Positions 1 through 12,209 of a stretch of 64,000 nucleotides of DNA are shown piece after piece. Numbering within the stretch: the stretch's first letter is position 1; each line of letters begins with the position of its first letter. Position numbers and translations under genes: made by a program. Location: assembly GCA_029844215.1 (NCBI GenBank), contig CM056723.1, positions 92,310,790 to 92,374,789 on the forward strand, given 5' to 3'. The notes beneath the pieces are model-generated. The model made no database searches and was not told the DNA's origin. It saw only the letters and a program-made list of their open reading frames with translations. The DNA is from Przewalskia tangutica. Lineage: Eukaryota; Streptophyta; Magnoliopsida; Solanales; Solanaceae.

Positions 1-933
1 AAAACGTGCCCCCCATGTCGGCCGTCAAATAACCCACTAAGTACCACGACTGAATATGGGGGAGGTGGTGCCGATTTTCTCGCCCTCTCTCCTCTTTCTC
101 AGATAATGGCCCTTCCATTTAGCTATTGTAGGTCGTTACCGCTTTTGGGGGTCTGCAAACCCTTTTGACTTAGTCGTTGAGGCGTCTGCATTTGAGTGGG
201 TCCTACCATGCCTCTAACTGATAGATTCAGCTAAAATGTCTTAGTAGCCAATGGAGCTCTTGTCGTCGAGGGTTAGGAGTAAATTCGGCCCCTGAATAAT
301 TGAGCTGTCAGTGACTTCGACTAAACACTTAAATTATTTTTTAGTGTTAACAGTTATATTATAACATTTCGTGAGATTATTCTGAACCTCTTAACTGATT
401 TTGTTTAATTTATGATGTAGCATATACTTATTTGCTTACAAACCGTTTTACACAGAATAAAGGCAATTCTCCCTTACACATCCTCAAGTCTACCAACATA
501 TAATGTAGGAACACTTTAACACACAGTTAACAGAGAAAAACAATATCCCAACCAGAGAAGTAAAACTCCAACAAGGATTTGTGGTCAACTTGAATCGAGA
601 AAGATACCTCCATCAAATTTTAGTTGTGTCATGATAAGGCAATAATGGGTTGAAAAGTTGCAACTTGAAGTTCGGAAGAAGATTAGGCAAGTGGCTTATG
701 TAGGCATAAAGATCAAGTTCAGTGAAGTACATAAGAATGTTGTATTGCAAACACGTACACTCCGCGGTACAAAAGCTTTGTCGATCAGATCGATTATTTT
801 AATATTTCTTCACAATATTCGACAGCGAAGAGTAAGTTCCTAGTGCTGCACTTACAATGCCGATTGCAATAATGGTCATGCTAGAAACCATCTAAAAACA
901 TGTCAAACATTGATGATCACTACTCAAGAATAC
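1..933. other. Unassigned AT-rich flank
   Basis: No gene, repeat family or RNA is recognisable here. A short open frame at 658-843 has no familiar motif. The stretch ends where a copia LTR begins, so it may be the older DNA into which that element inserted, or a further decayed repeat. Confidence 0.5.
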
Positions 934-1134
934 TGTTAAGTATATCCATTACATTTGTGTATATCCCTTCCCATTTATGGTATATTTTGTATTACACTTG
1001 TATATTATTTAGTCTTGTAGTCTTACCATAATTGTATGATTAGTCACCAATAGAATAGGAAAATGATCTTCCTATTGTAACTTGTATATATATGTCTTTC
1101 ATCAATAAGAATAATCAAGAGATTATTTATTTCA
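934..1134 (+). repeat. Ty1/copia 5' LTR (about 200 bp)
   Basis: The segment starts TGTTAAGTATATCC and ends TTATTTCA, so it has the TG...CA ends of an LTR. It is AT-rich and is followed directly by a primer binding site and then a copia gag. The short length is usual for plant copia elements. No 3' partner lies in the window, because the element is cut at 2984. Confidence 0.8.
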
Positions 1135-1146
1135 TGGTATCACAAG
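1135..1146 (+). other. Copia primer binding site (initiator tRNA-Met type)
   Basis: TGGTATCACAAG follows the LTR end directly and matches the start of the plant consensus TGGTATCAGAGC that pairs with the 3' end of initiator tRNA-Met. The last bases differ. Confidence 0.75.
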
Positions 1147-1285
1147 TCAAGGTATTTTTTCCTTCCTTGCTTCCGCTTCTCTAACAAATACCTCTCGGTT
1201 TTGTGCCACTTTCTCGACCAAAAATAGTACATTCCCTTCAAAATTCTTTCTCCCAAATCCCTCAATCACATAGTGTTCTATCAAT

Positions 1286-2400
1286 ATGTCTACATCAAAG
1301 AACATATTCCATATTGCCCTTACAGTTTCTGACATCAAGAATCACATCCCTCATGTTCTTGAAATAGAAAACGTCCTATATGCGACGTGGATCGAACGGT
1401 TCATGATTCACGCACGCTCGCATCAAGTCATATATCACATAATCTCCGCAGATCCTGAGGATACTAACGTGCCAAAAAGCGAGGATGATCCAAAGGTATG
1501 GACGCCGCTTGATGTCATCGTACTTCAGTGGATTTGCTCCACTATCTCTACCGACCTGTTGCAAATTATTATTGAGCCAGATGCTACGACAAAGGCTGCT
1601 TGGGATAGACTGCATGACATATTCCAAGATAATCAGAACTCCAGAGTTGTTACACTTGAGCAGGAATTTTTCCACGTCAACATAGAAAATTTCCTGAACA
1701 TTTCAGCTTATTACAAAAGGTTGAAAGATTTGGCGGACCAACTCCGCAATGTCGTGCTCCCGCTAGTGACGCATCTTCTTATTTTGCAGATGGTTGCCAG
1801 CCTCCGAGGCCTCTCGGCATTGGAACTATTCTTCGCCGCAGTAATCCTCTCCGGTTCTATCAGCCCGCCTATGCTTACCTTGGAAGAAGTCACTTGTCTG
1901 GCGTGGCCGCTGTGGCTAGTCCCATAGTCATGATGACGCCCACCATAAATTCTCCGGTTTTGTTGAATACCGTGGTCAAAACCGCTTCTCACGGCCGTGG
2001 AAAGAACACTGAAAACATAATGGCAAACACCGTGGGAAAACACGCCGTTTCGTGCACGTTAGCAACATCCACAAGAATCGCCACCGCCTCATCGTCCCAT
2101 CCTCGCCCTTCGTCAGGGCTCGCCGCGGCGTGGCCCAACAAATTTACAATCCAACGACTACGCCCTAGCGAATGGGCTGGCCGCCGCCCAAAGAATGTTA
2201 TCAGCCCAACAGTGGCCCTTACGATCCTACGACTACAGTGCCAATAATCGGGCTAGTTATCGCATCAACGCGAATTTCACCCAAATTACGGGTCGGGCAA
2301 GTCGGCGCGCTTGGGCCCCGACTTCCTCAGTCCATCATGCAATGGGCCCCATCCAACCGATATTGAGGCAAATATGCACACACTTAGAATAAATCCATCG
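1286..2400 (+). pseudogene. Ty1/copia gag, frameshifted
   Basis: Gag forms the particle that packages retrotransposon RNA. The frame opens at ATG 1286 and runs to about 1795 with features of the copia gag family (Retrotran_gag_2/UBN2 type): an early segment reading NVLYATWIERFMIHARSH, then AWDRLHDIFQDNQNSR, then VTLEQEFFHV and YYKRLKDLADQL. Near 1795-1830 the frame shifts; the expected continuation resumes in another frame, and the C-terminal part can be followed in pieces to about 2400, just before the protease. No intact zinc knuckle is visible. The start was chosen because it follows LTR and PBS at the usual distance. Non-functional as read. Confidence 0.85.
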
Positions 2401-2404
2401 CATC

Positions 2405-2984
2405 TAAATTGGTACATGGACACCGCGCGACTACCCACACGACGTCCGATCGAGGTACTCTCTCATCTTATTCCAATTTGAGCAAACCTCGTGAAATAAT
2501 TATTGGTAATGGTAATTCTATTCCGATTCGTGGTTATAGTCATAAAATTTGTCTTCACCCCATCCACCTTTTATCTTGAAAAATACCCTTCATACCCATA
2601 AATTGATTAAAAATTGTTCCATGTCCGTAAATTCACCACCGATAATTGCTTTATTAATTTTGATATGTTTGGATTTTATGTGAAAGATTTCAAACGGGAA
2701 TTCTCCTACGAGGTGTGATAGTACGGGGATCTTTATCCTATCATGCCAAGTTTAGGTCTTTCGAGTAAAGTCTTATAATCTACGCTTTCCGCCTCGCTCC
2801 TTCCTCGTGGCATGCTTGTCTAGGATCATCTGCTTTAGATAAAAATAATCTAATCTCTTGTACGGTAAGTGTAGTACTTCAATTATCAATCTTGTTCTTT
2901 CAAAAATTGTTACGCTGCCATTTCAGACTCTAATTTTCACACTTTAATGTCATTTGATATTATTCATAGCGATTTATGGACATC
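2405..2984 (+). pseudogene. Ty1/copia protease and integrase N-terminus, cut by insertion
   Basis: From 2410 the sequence reads WYMDT, the start of the copia aspartic protease active-site region. Downstream, in shifting frames, come a CDSTG(D)LYP-like linker (about 2720-2745), WHACLG of the integrase zinc-binding region (about 2808) and FDIIHSDLWTS of the integrase core (about 2950-2984). Copia pol order is protease, integrase, RT, RNase H. Here the integrase stops exactly where the gypsy LTR starts at 2985. The rest of integrase, RT and RNase H are not found elsewhere in the window, so the element is both decayed and interrupted. Confidence 0.85.
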
Positions 2985-3461
2985 TGTTACACCCCGTAGT
3001 TCAAGGACATGTTTAAGAGAATGTATGTAAGGAACACAAGACTTGAAAATGGTACGAAAGGAAGAATTGTTTTCCGACGGAAAATCTTCCGAACGTCGTA
3101 AAGGAAAAATGTTTGGTGAGAATTAGATTCTCAAAATGCATTAATTAAGGATTATGGAATATATTATCATTATGGAAATTTATTTGTACGGATTTGGTCA
3201 CGTGGGGCCCACCCGAGGACTTTTACGTTTTATGGGGCCCACGAGGGTTACGGAATTTTCTGGACGACTGGGAGAGCGACACGTGGCACTTCTCTACATG
3301 GTGTTGGACGAAATTGTAAGGTTAAAATGGTCATTGACCATCAAGAAGATTAGGCTGGCTAGCATGATATTAATGCCCACAGTCACCTTGCCACTTGTGT
3401 ATGATCCAAGTGCTTTTCATCCTAGACACCCATATGTGACTAGCTTGCCCCTCCATTGTTT

Positions 3462-3469
3462 TATATATA
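3462..3469 (+). promoter_or_regulatory. TATA box of element 1 5' LTR
   Basis: TATATATA lies 477 bases inside the LTR and is followed by a block (AGTAGCAAGACTT) that recurs after the TATA box in the LTRs of elements 1 (3'), 3 and K. Transcription would start about 30 bases downstream. Start site inferred. Confidence 0.6.
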
Positions 3470-4315
3470 CACGACTAGTAGCAAGACTTGTCTTCAACAC
3501 TTAGAAAAAAATTGAGAGAGCTTTGTTCACTTAATGTTGCTTCCTGCCATGTGGTCTTTTGGAAAACAAAATTTTGCAATTTTGGTTCTTTATTCACATG
3601 ACTTTAACCCAAGGTCCCTAAGGGTATTGTAAGGATATCTCAATAGAAAGATTTCGGAAAAACGACGTTTTCACGTTAGTCGCAAGGCGAAAACCTAAGG
3701 CATTTTCATAGGTTTTGTTTGGAAATGGAAGAGAAGTTGGTTGTGAGCTTCTAAAGGCTTCAAATAGCGGATTGGAGCGTAAAGGAAAGGAGCTATGAAT
3801 TGCTAAGGAGCGACTTTGAATCTTGGAAATTATAAGGGCTTGTAAAGGTATAATTTTGTCGCTTTAGTAATTAAGATTACTTATTATCAGAGCTATGGAT
3901 ATTAGCAAGTATGAGATATATATATTATGAAGTTGATAAGTGTTATGGATATTGGAACCCTATTCAAAACTAGTATGTTTAGCCTTGAGATTTCAATTCA
4001 ATCGATTATTAGTTTAATCGTCACATGTTATATAAGGAAGGAATTATAATTGTTAAGTTGTTTATGACAATATAAATACGTTAGACCTAAGTTGGATTGA
4101 AAAAGAATTGGAAAAGGACTTTGTGTTGTTGTATATGTTTAGTCAAGAATGGCTTTAAATATGGAACTAGTTTCGTAGTAATTTGTGGGGCGGAATTTTA
4201 CACGTCCTGATTAAGGCGTGTAATCCCCTTTGGTTAGCTGAATTGTTCTACTTAAATGTGGCGTGTTTGGTTATTGAATTCGCCTTGAAAAAGGTGGCAA
4301 AGTATGTAGAAACAA

Positions 4316-4510
4316 AGGAAGTGTCGTCCAATTTTCCGTAGAATTTAGTGACTTTGCACTTAGAATATTCTACGCTGAAGCTAAAAGGTTAATGGACGAT
4401 ATGCCATTATAGTCAAGTACTAAGTATAGCGTATTCTACTTGAAGGATGAAATAGTCGCAAGGTTGAAGTACTTTGGAGCATTTTGCTATTTGTCGATAA
4501 TCGTCGTGAG
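4316..4510 (+). other. Candidate leader exon in element 1 LTR
   Basis: The block begins near GGAAGTGTCGTCC and ends GTGAG at 4510, followed by GTATGTGAACC, a strong match to a plant 5' splice site. The same block with the same end occurs in other LTR families of the window (for example 13926-14120). Splicing is inferred from sequence only, and no clear acceptor is seen in this copy. Confidence 0.35.
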
Positions 4511-7009
4511 GTATGTGAACCTCTTCCTTCTTTTGACATGATTCTATGTATGGAATATACATGTGGTATTATTTCATGATTCCTTCTACACTTAGAAGTT
4601 AAGAGGTATGTGTGTGATTTACTTATTTAAAGTTTATGTCAAGGTTATCCTAAGTCCTTACCGAGTCTTGGGGATGTCAAAGAGTCGCAGAGGTACTTTG
4701 GAGCCAAGTTGACTTGGATAAGTTACGGCACAAATGAGAATAAGTATCGAACAAGCCACTGCAGCGTCAATAAAGGAAAATGTAATGACAATCAATTAAG
4801 TTAAAACAAGTAGAATTCTCCATCCGCATAGAAGCTAAGATAAGACAAAATTGTATTTCATTTTCTAGATCATGGCTACTTGATTAAGATCGTTATAAAT
4901 AAGTATAACTTATTCACAACGCACCAAAGTATATGTTACTTAATTTATAAGAATTTACGTATGAGGTTTTAAGACTATGACCTCAAATTCTTAAAAGGTT
5001 AAGAGACTTTATTTTTCAAGTTATGGGACTTGATTCTTAAAGGAAGAAATGAATTGATTTAAAAGCATAGAATACTTGATTTGGAAAGTATTGATTTCTT
5101 GCCATTCTAAGTTTAAGAAACTGGTTTTCTTAAAAGTTAAGAGACTTGAAGTATTTTGAAAGCTATGTAATTCGATTTGAAAGTATAAGTCTCTCGTTAT
5201 AAAAGGAATGAAATTGTCTAAGACATAAAGAGTTATAACGGCTTTATGGGAAGTTGGTTATAACAACTTTATGGAAGATTAAAAGAATGGTTTTCTTCAG
5301 TAATGTAAGCAAAGAAATGACTTGAAATAAAGAAGGGCAAATTTCTTTAAAGGTACCAATTGCTTAAGGTTTTAAATAAAGAAGTCACGTGATTTGTAGC
5401 CTATAATTGTATTTCTAAAAGGTATCATGGACTTGTCTTGAAAAGTATATATGACTTGATACTACTGCTATTAGTACCTTGGAAGTTTTATTTGAAAAAG
5501 AGTCATTTTAAATGAGTAGAGGTGCGTAGTACTTTGGGTTAAATTCTGGATTTTTATGTGTGAAACGAGAATGCCATGAGTTTATAAAAATTGAAGTCTA
5601 AAGGTTTAATGAACTTGCCTATGTTTGCTTGTGATAGCTTGGAGTGCAAGTATTATATGTTTACGCTTGTCGTGACTCACTGAGGGTCGATCGCTCATTG
5701 TAAGTTTACTCGGACGCATCGATTGACGTGGGATTCCACGGGTATGCTTCCATTATGATCGATCCGACACGCTTATACGACGGGATTCCGGCACGTGACT
5801 GTGAGGCGGTTAGATTCCTGATTTGTTTTATTACCCATGGCCACGCTTATACGATGAGGATTCCGGCACGCGACCACGCATATGACGACTATTACTCCAC
5901 GGGCTAGCTCCCATGAAGACATGTACCCACGATGAGGATTCCGGGCATGTTATATTCTTATTATACGGGCTAGCTCCCACGAAGACCGCACCTACGATGA
6001 GGACGCCGAGGGCACGTTATGGCCACGCTTATACGATGAGGGATTCCGGCACGTTGCGCTATATATATATATATATATGTATTTTATACGCGGTACGCCG
6101 ACAAATGAGGTAGATGCCACGCGTGTCACCCGGTTATACGTTACACCTACTACGCCGCAGTTGATGAGGATTCCACGCGTGAGGTATATATATATGTATT
6201 GTATACGTACGCACGACATGAGGCAGATGCCACGGGCGCATACACGAGTATGATTTATGTCATAAACCGCCGCAGCGAGGAAGGAATTCCACGCACGCTT
6301 TGATATTCGCGTGACTTGATCGTGTCCCGCATCGGCCGGTAGTATACGCGCCCCTCCATAAGCGGGCCGGATTATGTTATGAAAGATAAGTAAGTTATAT
6401 GGTAATGAACTTGACGATTTTCCCTAAGTATGTACGTAAGAAAGTGACTATAACTTTTATTGAAAAATGGGAAATGATAATAAGGTACGATTAAGTTCAC
6501 GAGACGGTAATGACACTAGGATCCGTATGTACCCTTTTATACTTGCCTCGCCATTCTTTTGTACGCTTATGATTTGTTTATCAGACTTATTTTCCATTCC
6601 ATATTCGTACATGTTGATCGACTTCGCCGGGGCCGCGCTCACGCAGGTTTAGGTATTACGCTGGATCCGCGAGCTAGGATCCTCGGTTCAAAGATTTTGA
6701 GACGGCTCCAATGTTCGGAGTTGTCATGGCTATGTACATTCGTGGCACGCGGCCTTGTCCCGCCATAGTATTTGTTCAAATCTTAGAGGTATGTATTCAT
6801 CCGTGGACGGATCGACTAGAGTTGTTTTTTACATTGTTAAATGTCAGAGACCCTTTTCGTAATTTTTATGATTATGGCAAACTTTTATCATTGGCCTTGG
6901 TTTTTAGTTTTAAAAAAGTGTGTTATTTAGCTTCCGCAGCTTTATTTTGTTGTATGATTGTAGCGGTGCCTGTAGGGCACCGCCGCGCCCTGGCTCGTCA
7001 TGACAAAAG

Positions 7010-7020
7010 TGGTATCGCAG
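7010..7020 (+). other. Element 1 primer binding site
   Basis: TGGTATCGCAG lies 4 bases after the LTR end and resembles the tRNA-Met PBS TGGTATCAGAGC with an indel. The following GTTAGTCCTCTGAAAGTG is shared with the leaders of elements 2 and 3. Confidence 0.8.
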
Positions 7021-8382
7021 AAGTTAGTCCTCTGAAAGTGTCTACGCATCGTGTCTAGCAGAGTCTTTATTATCGCGTGTCAGGCACCACATCTATAATC
7101 GTGAGGTCGCATGACATTTAGGATTGGTTTCCATTCTTCTCACTCGAGATCATACGACAGAGCCGTGTTGTTAGGGTCGCTTTCTCCCAACGAGTTATGT
7201 TGATCGCAGCTACGAAAGGCAAAGCGACCCGAAGCGACTACGGATCGCGATCCACGCTGGTAATGATTATAGTATAGTTGGTATTGTGACATACATCTAT
7301 ACGGAGTTATGATGAGGGTCGACGCTGTTGCCTAGAATGATTTTAGATTACCGTGAGTTGGTAAAGAATAAGTAGATACCGGGAAGGTATGGAACAGTTA
7401 ATGAATTCTCGCCAAGATCTTATGTTTTATTTTGAGATAATTGGGAAAGGATGAGTCATTCGATAGGTAGTGAACCCTTAAGAAGCCATGTTAAGGAACT
7501 TAACTAATGTCATGTTAATAGATTGTCGCGAGTAGGCTTAAGAGGATTGTACTGACGAGGTCCGATAGAGTAAGTGGCGGTTGTTGTGATCAAGACGACA
7601 CGACGATTATGGTATTACGCAGTTATCAGACCCGCTACGTGGGACTGTAAGGTAGGCTTCGAGCATGGAAATCGCGAGCCTAAGAATATTGATGACCGCC
7701 GAGAACTTAGGTATATATAAGGCCTTCTCCAATATGATTTTATTCGCACTAAGGTAAAAGTTGCGACGGTAGCGGGGAAGTAAGACCTATCGCGGGTCGC
7801 CCATAGCCCGGAATAGAGTGGGATCGGCTGGTAGTAGTTCCGCCACGTGACAGGTCACGAGGTGCAAGGCCCAAGTCTAGTTAATTGTTTTACGTTCGTG
7901 GACGCTGCTCCACCTAACCAGTGCCGGAGCCTAAATGGCCTTATATTGTTTTATAAAGTGACTCCAAAGATCGGGGCCGTAAACGGTATGGAAGTTATGT
8001 ATGAATGCTAGTATGAGTTGGAAGTACAAGGAGTACCACCAAAGAAGAAAGATAACAACCAAGTATAAAGCGAATAGAGCGAATCCATAAGAACCTTTCA
8101 AGTAACTACACCCGAAAGCGCGTGGTAGATGAATGCGTATACGAGATTTGCCCTGACGATATAGTCGCTGAATTAGTAGACCTAATAGAGATGATTACAA
8201 CAGACTTTGAGATCATTATGAGTATGGACTAGTTGGTTTCGTGAGTGTCAAGGTTGACATTTTAGTATAAGTATTGTTATGTGGGCCAGCGGCATATGCT
8301 GTGTTAAGCAGTGGTGTAAAAAGGAGACTATGTCGCGCTTTAATTAGATCGACTCAAAGAACATTCGAGGACGAATATTTCT

Positions 8383-8395
8383 AAGGGGGGAAGAA
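8383..8395 (+). other. Element 1 polypurine tract
   Basis: AAGGGGGGAAGAA directly precedes the 3' LTR and would prime plus-strand DNA synthesis. Elements 3, B, A and D have matching tracts. Confidence 0.85.
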
Positions 8396-11300
8396 TTTTA
8401 CACCCCGTAGTTCAAGGACATGTTTAAGAGAATGTATGTAAGGAACACAAGACTTGAAAAGGGTACGAAAGGAAGAATTGTTTTTCCGACGGAAAATCTT
8501 CCGAACGTCGGAAAGGAAAAATATTTGTTGGTGAGAATTAGATTCTCAAAATGCATTAATTGAGGATTATGGAATGTATTATCATTATGGAAATTTATTT
8601 GTACGGATTTGGTCACGTGGGGCCTACCCGAGGAATTTTACGCTTGCTGGCCCACGAGGGTTACGAAATTTTATGGACGAACGGAGGGCGACACACGTGG
8701 CACCCCCACATGGTGTTGGACGAAATTGTAAGGTTAAAATGGTCATTGACCATCAAGAAGATTAGTCTTGCTAGCATGATATTATTGACCAAAGTCAACT
8801 TGCCACTTGTGTATGATCCAAGTGCTTTTCATCCTAGACACCCATATGTGAATATCTTGACCCTCCATTGTTTTATATATACACTACTAGTAGCAAGACT
8901 TGTCTTCAACACTTAGAAAAAAATTGAGAGAGCTTTGTTCACTTAATGTTGCTCTCGGCTATGTGGTCTTTTGGAAGACAAAATTTTGCAATTTTGGTTC
9001 TTTATTCACATGACTTTAACCCAAGGTCCCTAAGGGTATTGTAAGGATATCTCAATAGAAAGATTTCGGAAAAACGACGTTTTCACGTTAGTCGCAAGGC
9101 GAAAACCTAAGGCATTTTCATAGGTTTTGTTTGGAAATGGAAGAGAAGTTGGTTGTGAGCTTCTAAAGGCTTCAAATAGCGGATTGGAGCGTAAAGGAAA
9201 GGAGCTATGAATTGCTAAGGAGCGACTTTGAATCTTGGAAATTATAAGGGCTTGTAAAGGTATAATTCTTGTCGTTTTAGTAATTAAGATTACTTATTGT
9301 CAGTAGCTATGGATATTAGCAAGTATGAGATATATATATTATGGTTGATAAGTGTTATGGATATTGGAACCCTAATCCAAAACTAGTATGTTTAGCCTTG
9401 AGATTTCAATTCAATCGATTATTAGTTTAATCGTCACATGTTATATAAGGAAGGAATTATAATTGTTAAGTTGTTTATGACAATATAACAAGTTAGACCT
9501 AAGAATTTGATTGAAAAAGAATTGAAAAGGACTTTGTGTTTTTGTATATGTTTAGTCAAGAATGGCTTTAAATATGGAACTAGTTTCGTAGTAATTTGTA
9601 TGGAATTTTACACGCCCGATTAAGGCGTGTAATCCCCTTTGGTTACCGAATTGTTCGGCCTTAAATGCGCGTGTTTGGTTATTGAATTCGCCTTGAAAAA
9701 GGTGGCAAAGTATGTAGAAACAAAGGAAGTGTTGTCCCAATTTTCCGTAGAATTTAGTGACTTTGCACCTAGAATATTCTACGCTGAAGCTTAAAAGGTT
9801 AATGGACGACATGGCCATTATAGTCAAGTACTAAGTATAGTGTATTCTACTCAAGGATGGAATAGCCGCAAGGTTGAAGTACTTTGGAGCATTTTGCTAT
9901 TTGTCGATAATCGCCGTGAGGTATGTGAACCTCTTCCTTCTTTTGACATGATTCTATGTATGGAATATACATGTGGTATTATTTCATGATTCCTTCTACT
10001 CTTGGTTAAGAGGTATGTATGTTGATTTACTCTACGTAAGGGTTATGTCTAAGTTATCCTAAGTTCTTTCCAAGTCTTATGGGGACGCTGGTAAGAGTCA
10101 TAAGAGGTATTTTGGAGCTGTTGACTTGGCTAAGTTACGACACAAACGAGAATAAGTATCGAACAAGCCACCGCAGCCACAATAAAGGAAAATGTAATGA
10201 CAATCAATTGCTAAAACAAGTAGAATTCTCCATCCGCATAGAAGCTAAGATAAGACAAAATTGTATTACATTTTCTAGATCATGGTCATTGATTAAGATC
10301 GTTATAAATAAGTAAAACTTATTCACAACGCACCAAAGTATATGTTACTTAATTTATAAGAATTTACGTATGAGGTTTTAAGACTATGAACCTCAAATTC
10401 TTAAAAGGTTAAGAGACTTTATTTTTCAAGTTATGGGACTTGATTCTTAAAGGAAGAAATGAATTGATTTAAAAGCATAGAATACTTGATTTGGAAAGTA
10501 TTGATTTCTTTGCCATTCTAAGTTTAAGAAACCGGTTTTCTTAAAAGTTAAGAGACTTGAAGTATTTTGAAAGCTATGTAATTCGATTTGAAAGTATAAG
10601 TCTTTCGGTTATAAAAGGAATGAAATTGTCTAAGACATAAAGAGTTATAACTACCTTATGGGAAGTTGGTTATAACAACTTTATGGAAGATTAAAAGAAT
10701 GGTTTTCTTCAGTAATGTAAGCAAAGAAATGACTTGAAATAAAGAATGGCAAATTGCTTTAAAGGTACCAATTGCCTAAGGTTTTAAAGAAAGAAGTCAC
10801 GTGATTTAAGCCTATAATTGTATTTCTAAAAGGTATTGTGACTTGTCTTGAAAAGTATATATGACTTGATACTACTGTTATTAGTACCTTGGAAGTTTTA
10901 TTTGAAAAGAGTCATTTTAAAGGAGTAGAGGTGCGTAGTACTTTGGGTTAAATTCTGATTTTTATGTGTGAAACGAGTGCCATGAGTTTATAAAACGGAA
11001 GTCTAAAGGTTTAATGAACTTGCCTATGTTTGCTCGTGATAGCTGGAGTGCAAGTATTATATGTTTACGCTTGTCGCGACTCTCACTGGAGGGCCGATCG
11101 CCTTGTTGTAAGTTTACTTGGACGCATCGACGCTGACGCGATTCCACGCATGCTTCCATTATGATTGATCCGACACGCTTATACGACGCGATTCCGGCAC
11201 GTGACTGGAGGCGTTAGATTCCTGATTTGTTTTATAACCCATGGCCATGCTTATACGATTTAGGATTCCGGCACGCGACCATGCTATGTACGACTATTAC

Positions 11301-12209
11301 CCACGGGCTAGCTCCCATAAAGACATGTACCCGATGCAGGGATTCCGGGCATGTTATATTCTTATTCCACGGGCTAGCTCCCACGAAGACTGCACCTACG
11401 ATGAGGGACGCCGAGGGCACATTATGGCCACGCTTATACGATTTAGGATTCCGGCACGCGTCGCTTATATATATATATATGTATTGTATACGCAGTACGA
11501 CAAGGAGGTAGGATGCCACGCGTGTCACCGGTTATACGTTACACTCACGCCAGAAGTGATGGAGGATTCCACGCGTGAGGTATATATATATGTATTGTAT
11601 ATGTGTACGCGACATGAGGTAGGATGCCACAAAAGGCCACATGAGTATGATTTATGTCATAAACCGCCGGGCAAGGAGAAAGGAATTCCACGCACGCTTT
11701 GATATTCAGGTGATTTGATCGCGCCCCAGATCGGGCGTAAGATATGCGCCCTCTATAAGTGGGCCGGATTATGTTATGAAAGATAAGTGTTATATGGTAA
11801 TGAACTTGATTATTTTTCCTAAGTATGCACGTAAGAAAGTGACTATAACTTTTATTGAAAAATGGGAAATGATAATAAGGTACGATTAAGTTCACGACGG
11901 TAATGACACTAGGATCCGGTATGCACTTTTTATACTTGCCCATGTCATTCTTTTGTACGCTTATGATTTGTTTCATCGACTTATTTTCCGCTCCATATTC
12001 GGCACATGTTAGATCGACTTCTTCGGGGCCGCTCATGTCCGCAGTTTAGGTATTACAGCTGTGGATCCGCGAGCTTAGGATCCCGGTTCAAGATTTTGAG
12101 ATGGCTCCAATGTTCCGAGTTGTCATGGCTATGTACATTCGTGGTACGGCGGGCCTTGTCCCGCCATAGTATTTGTTCAAATCTTAGAGGTCTCAGATTC
12201 ATCTGGGAT
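8396..12209 (+). repeat. Element 1 3' LTR, truncated at its 3' end
   Basis: Begins TTTTACACCCCG after the polypurine tract (second base changed from the TG of the partner LTR) and aligns with 2985-6790. It ends near 12209, about 200 bases short, where a minus-strand LTR starting TGTCACGACCC abuts. TATA box at 8874-8881, candidate donor after 9920, twin motif at 10642-10686, conserved hairpin near 12062. Confidence 0.85.

Larger units (their letters stand above)
2985..7005 (+). repeat. Element 1 5' LTR (giant gypsy LTR, about 4.0 kb)
   Basis: Starts TGTTACACCCCG within the copia integrase (5 bp before it: ACATC) and ends TCATGACA, followed by a tRNA-Met PBS. Its copy at 8396-12209 matches along nearly the whole length, with only scattered indels. 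Landmarks are a TATA box at 3462, a candidate splice donor after 4510, a twin GTTATAAC motif at 5231-5275, a TA microsatellite around 6060-6080 and a GATC hairpin near 6663. LTRs this long occur in Del/Tekay- and Ogre-type gypsy elements; the PBS and the related pol in elements 3 and G favour Del/Tekay. Confidence 0.85.
7006..8395 (+). pseudogene. Element 1 interior: leader, conserved block, protease remnant
   Basis: The interior is only 1.39 kb, against 5 kb or more for a full gypsy element. After the PBS and leader there is no recognisable gag. About 7260-8080 matches element 3 (19120-19900) and carries the conserved anchor near 7855-7900 (CAGGTCACGAGGTGCAAGGC). At about 8150-8260 an aspartic protease remnant is visible (DFEIIMSMD followed by a stop). 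The sequence then jumps straight to the 3' end, so RT, RNase H and integrase are deleted. The element could move only with proteins supplied in trans. Confidence 0.75.

Noticed and set aside
11241..12036. Opposed open frames of 153 and 163 codons in the element 1 3' LTR
   Set aside because: They cover LTR sequence with a TA microsatellite, and the matching segment of the 5' LTR does not keep the same frames.
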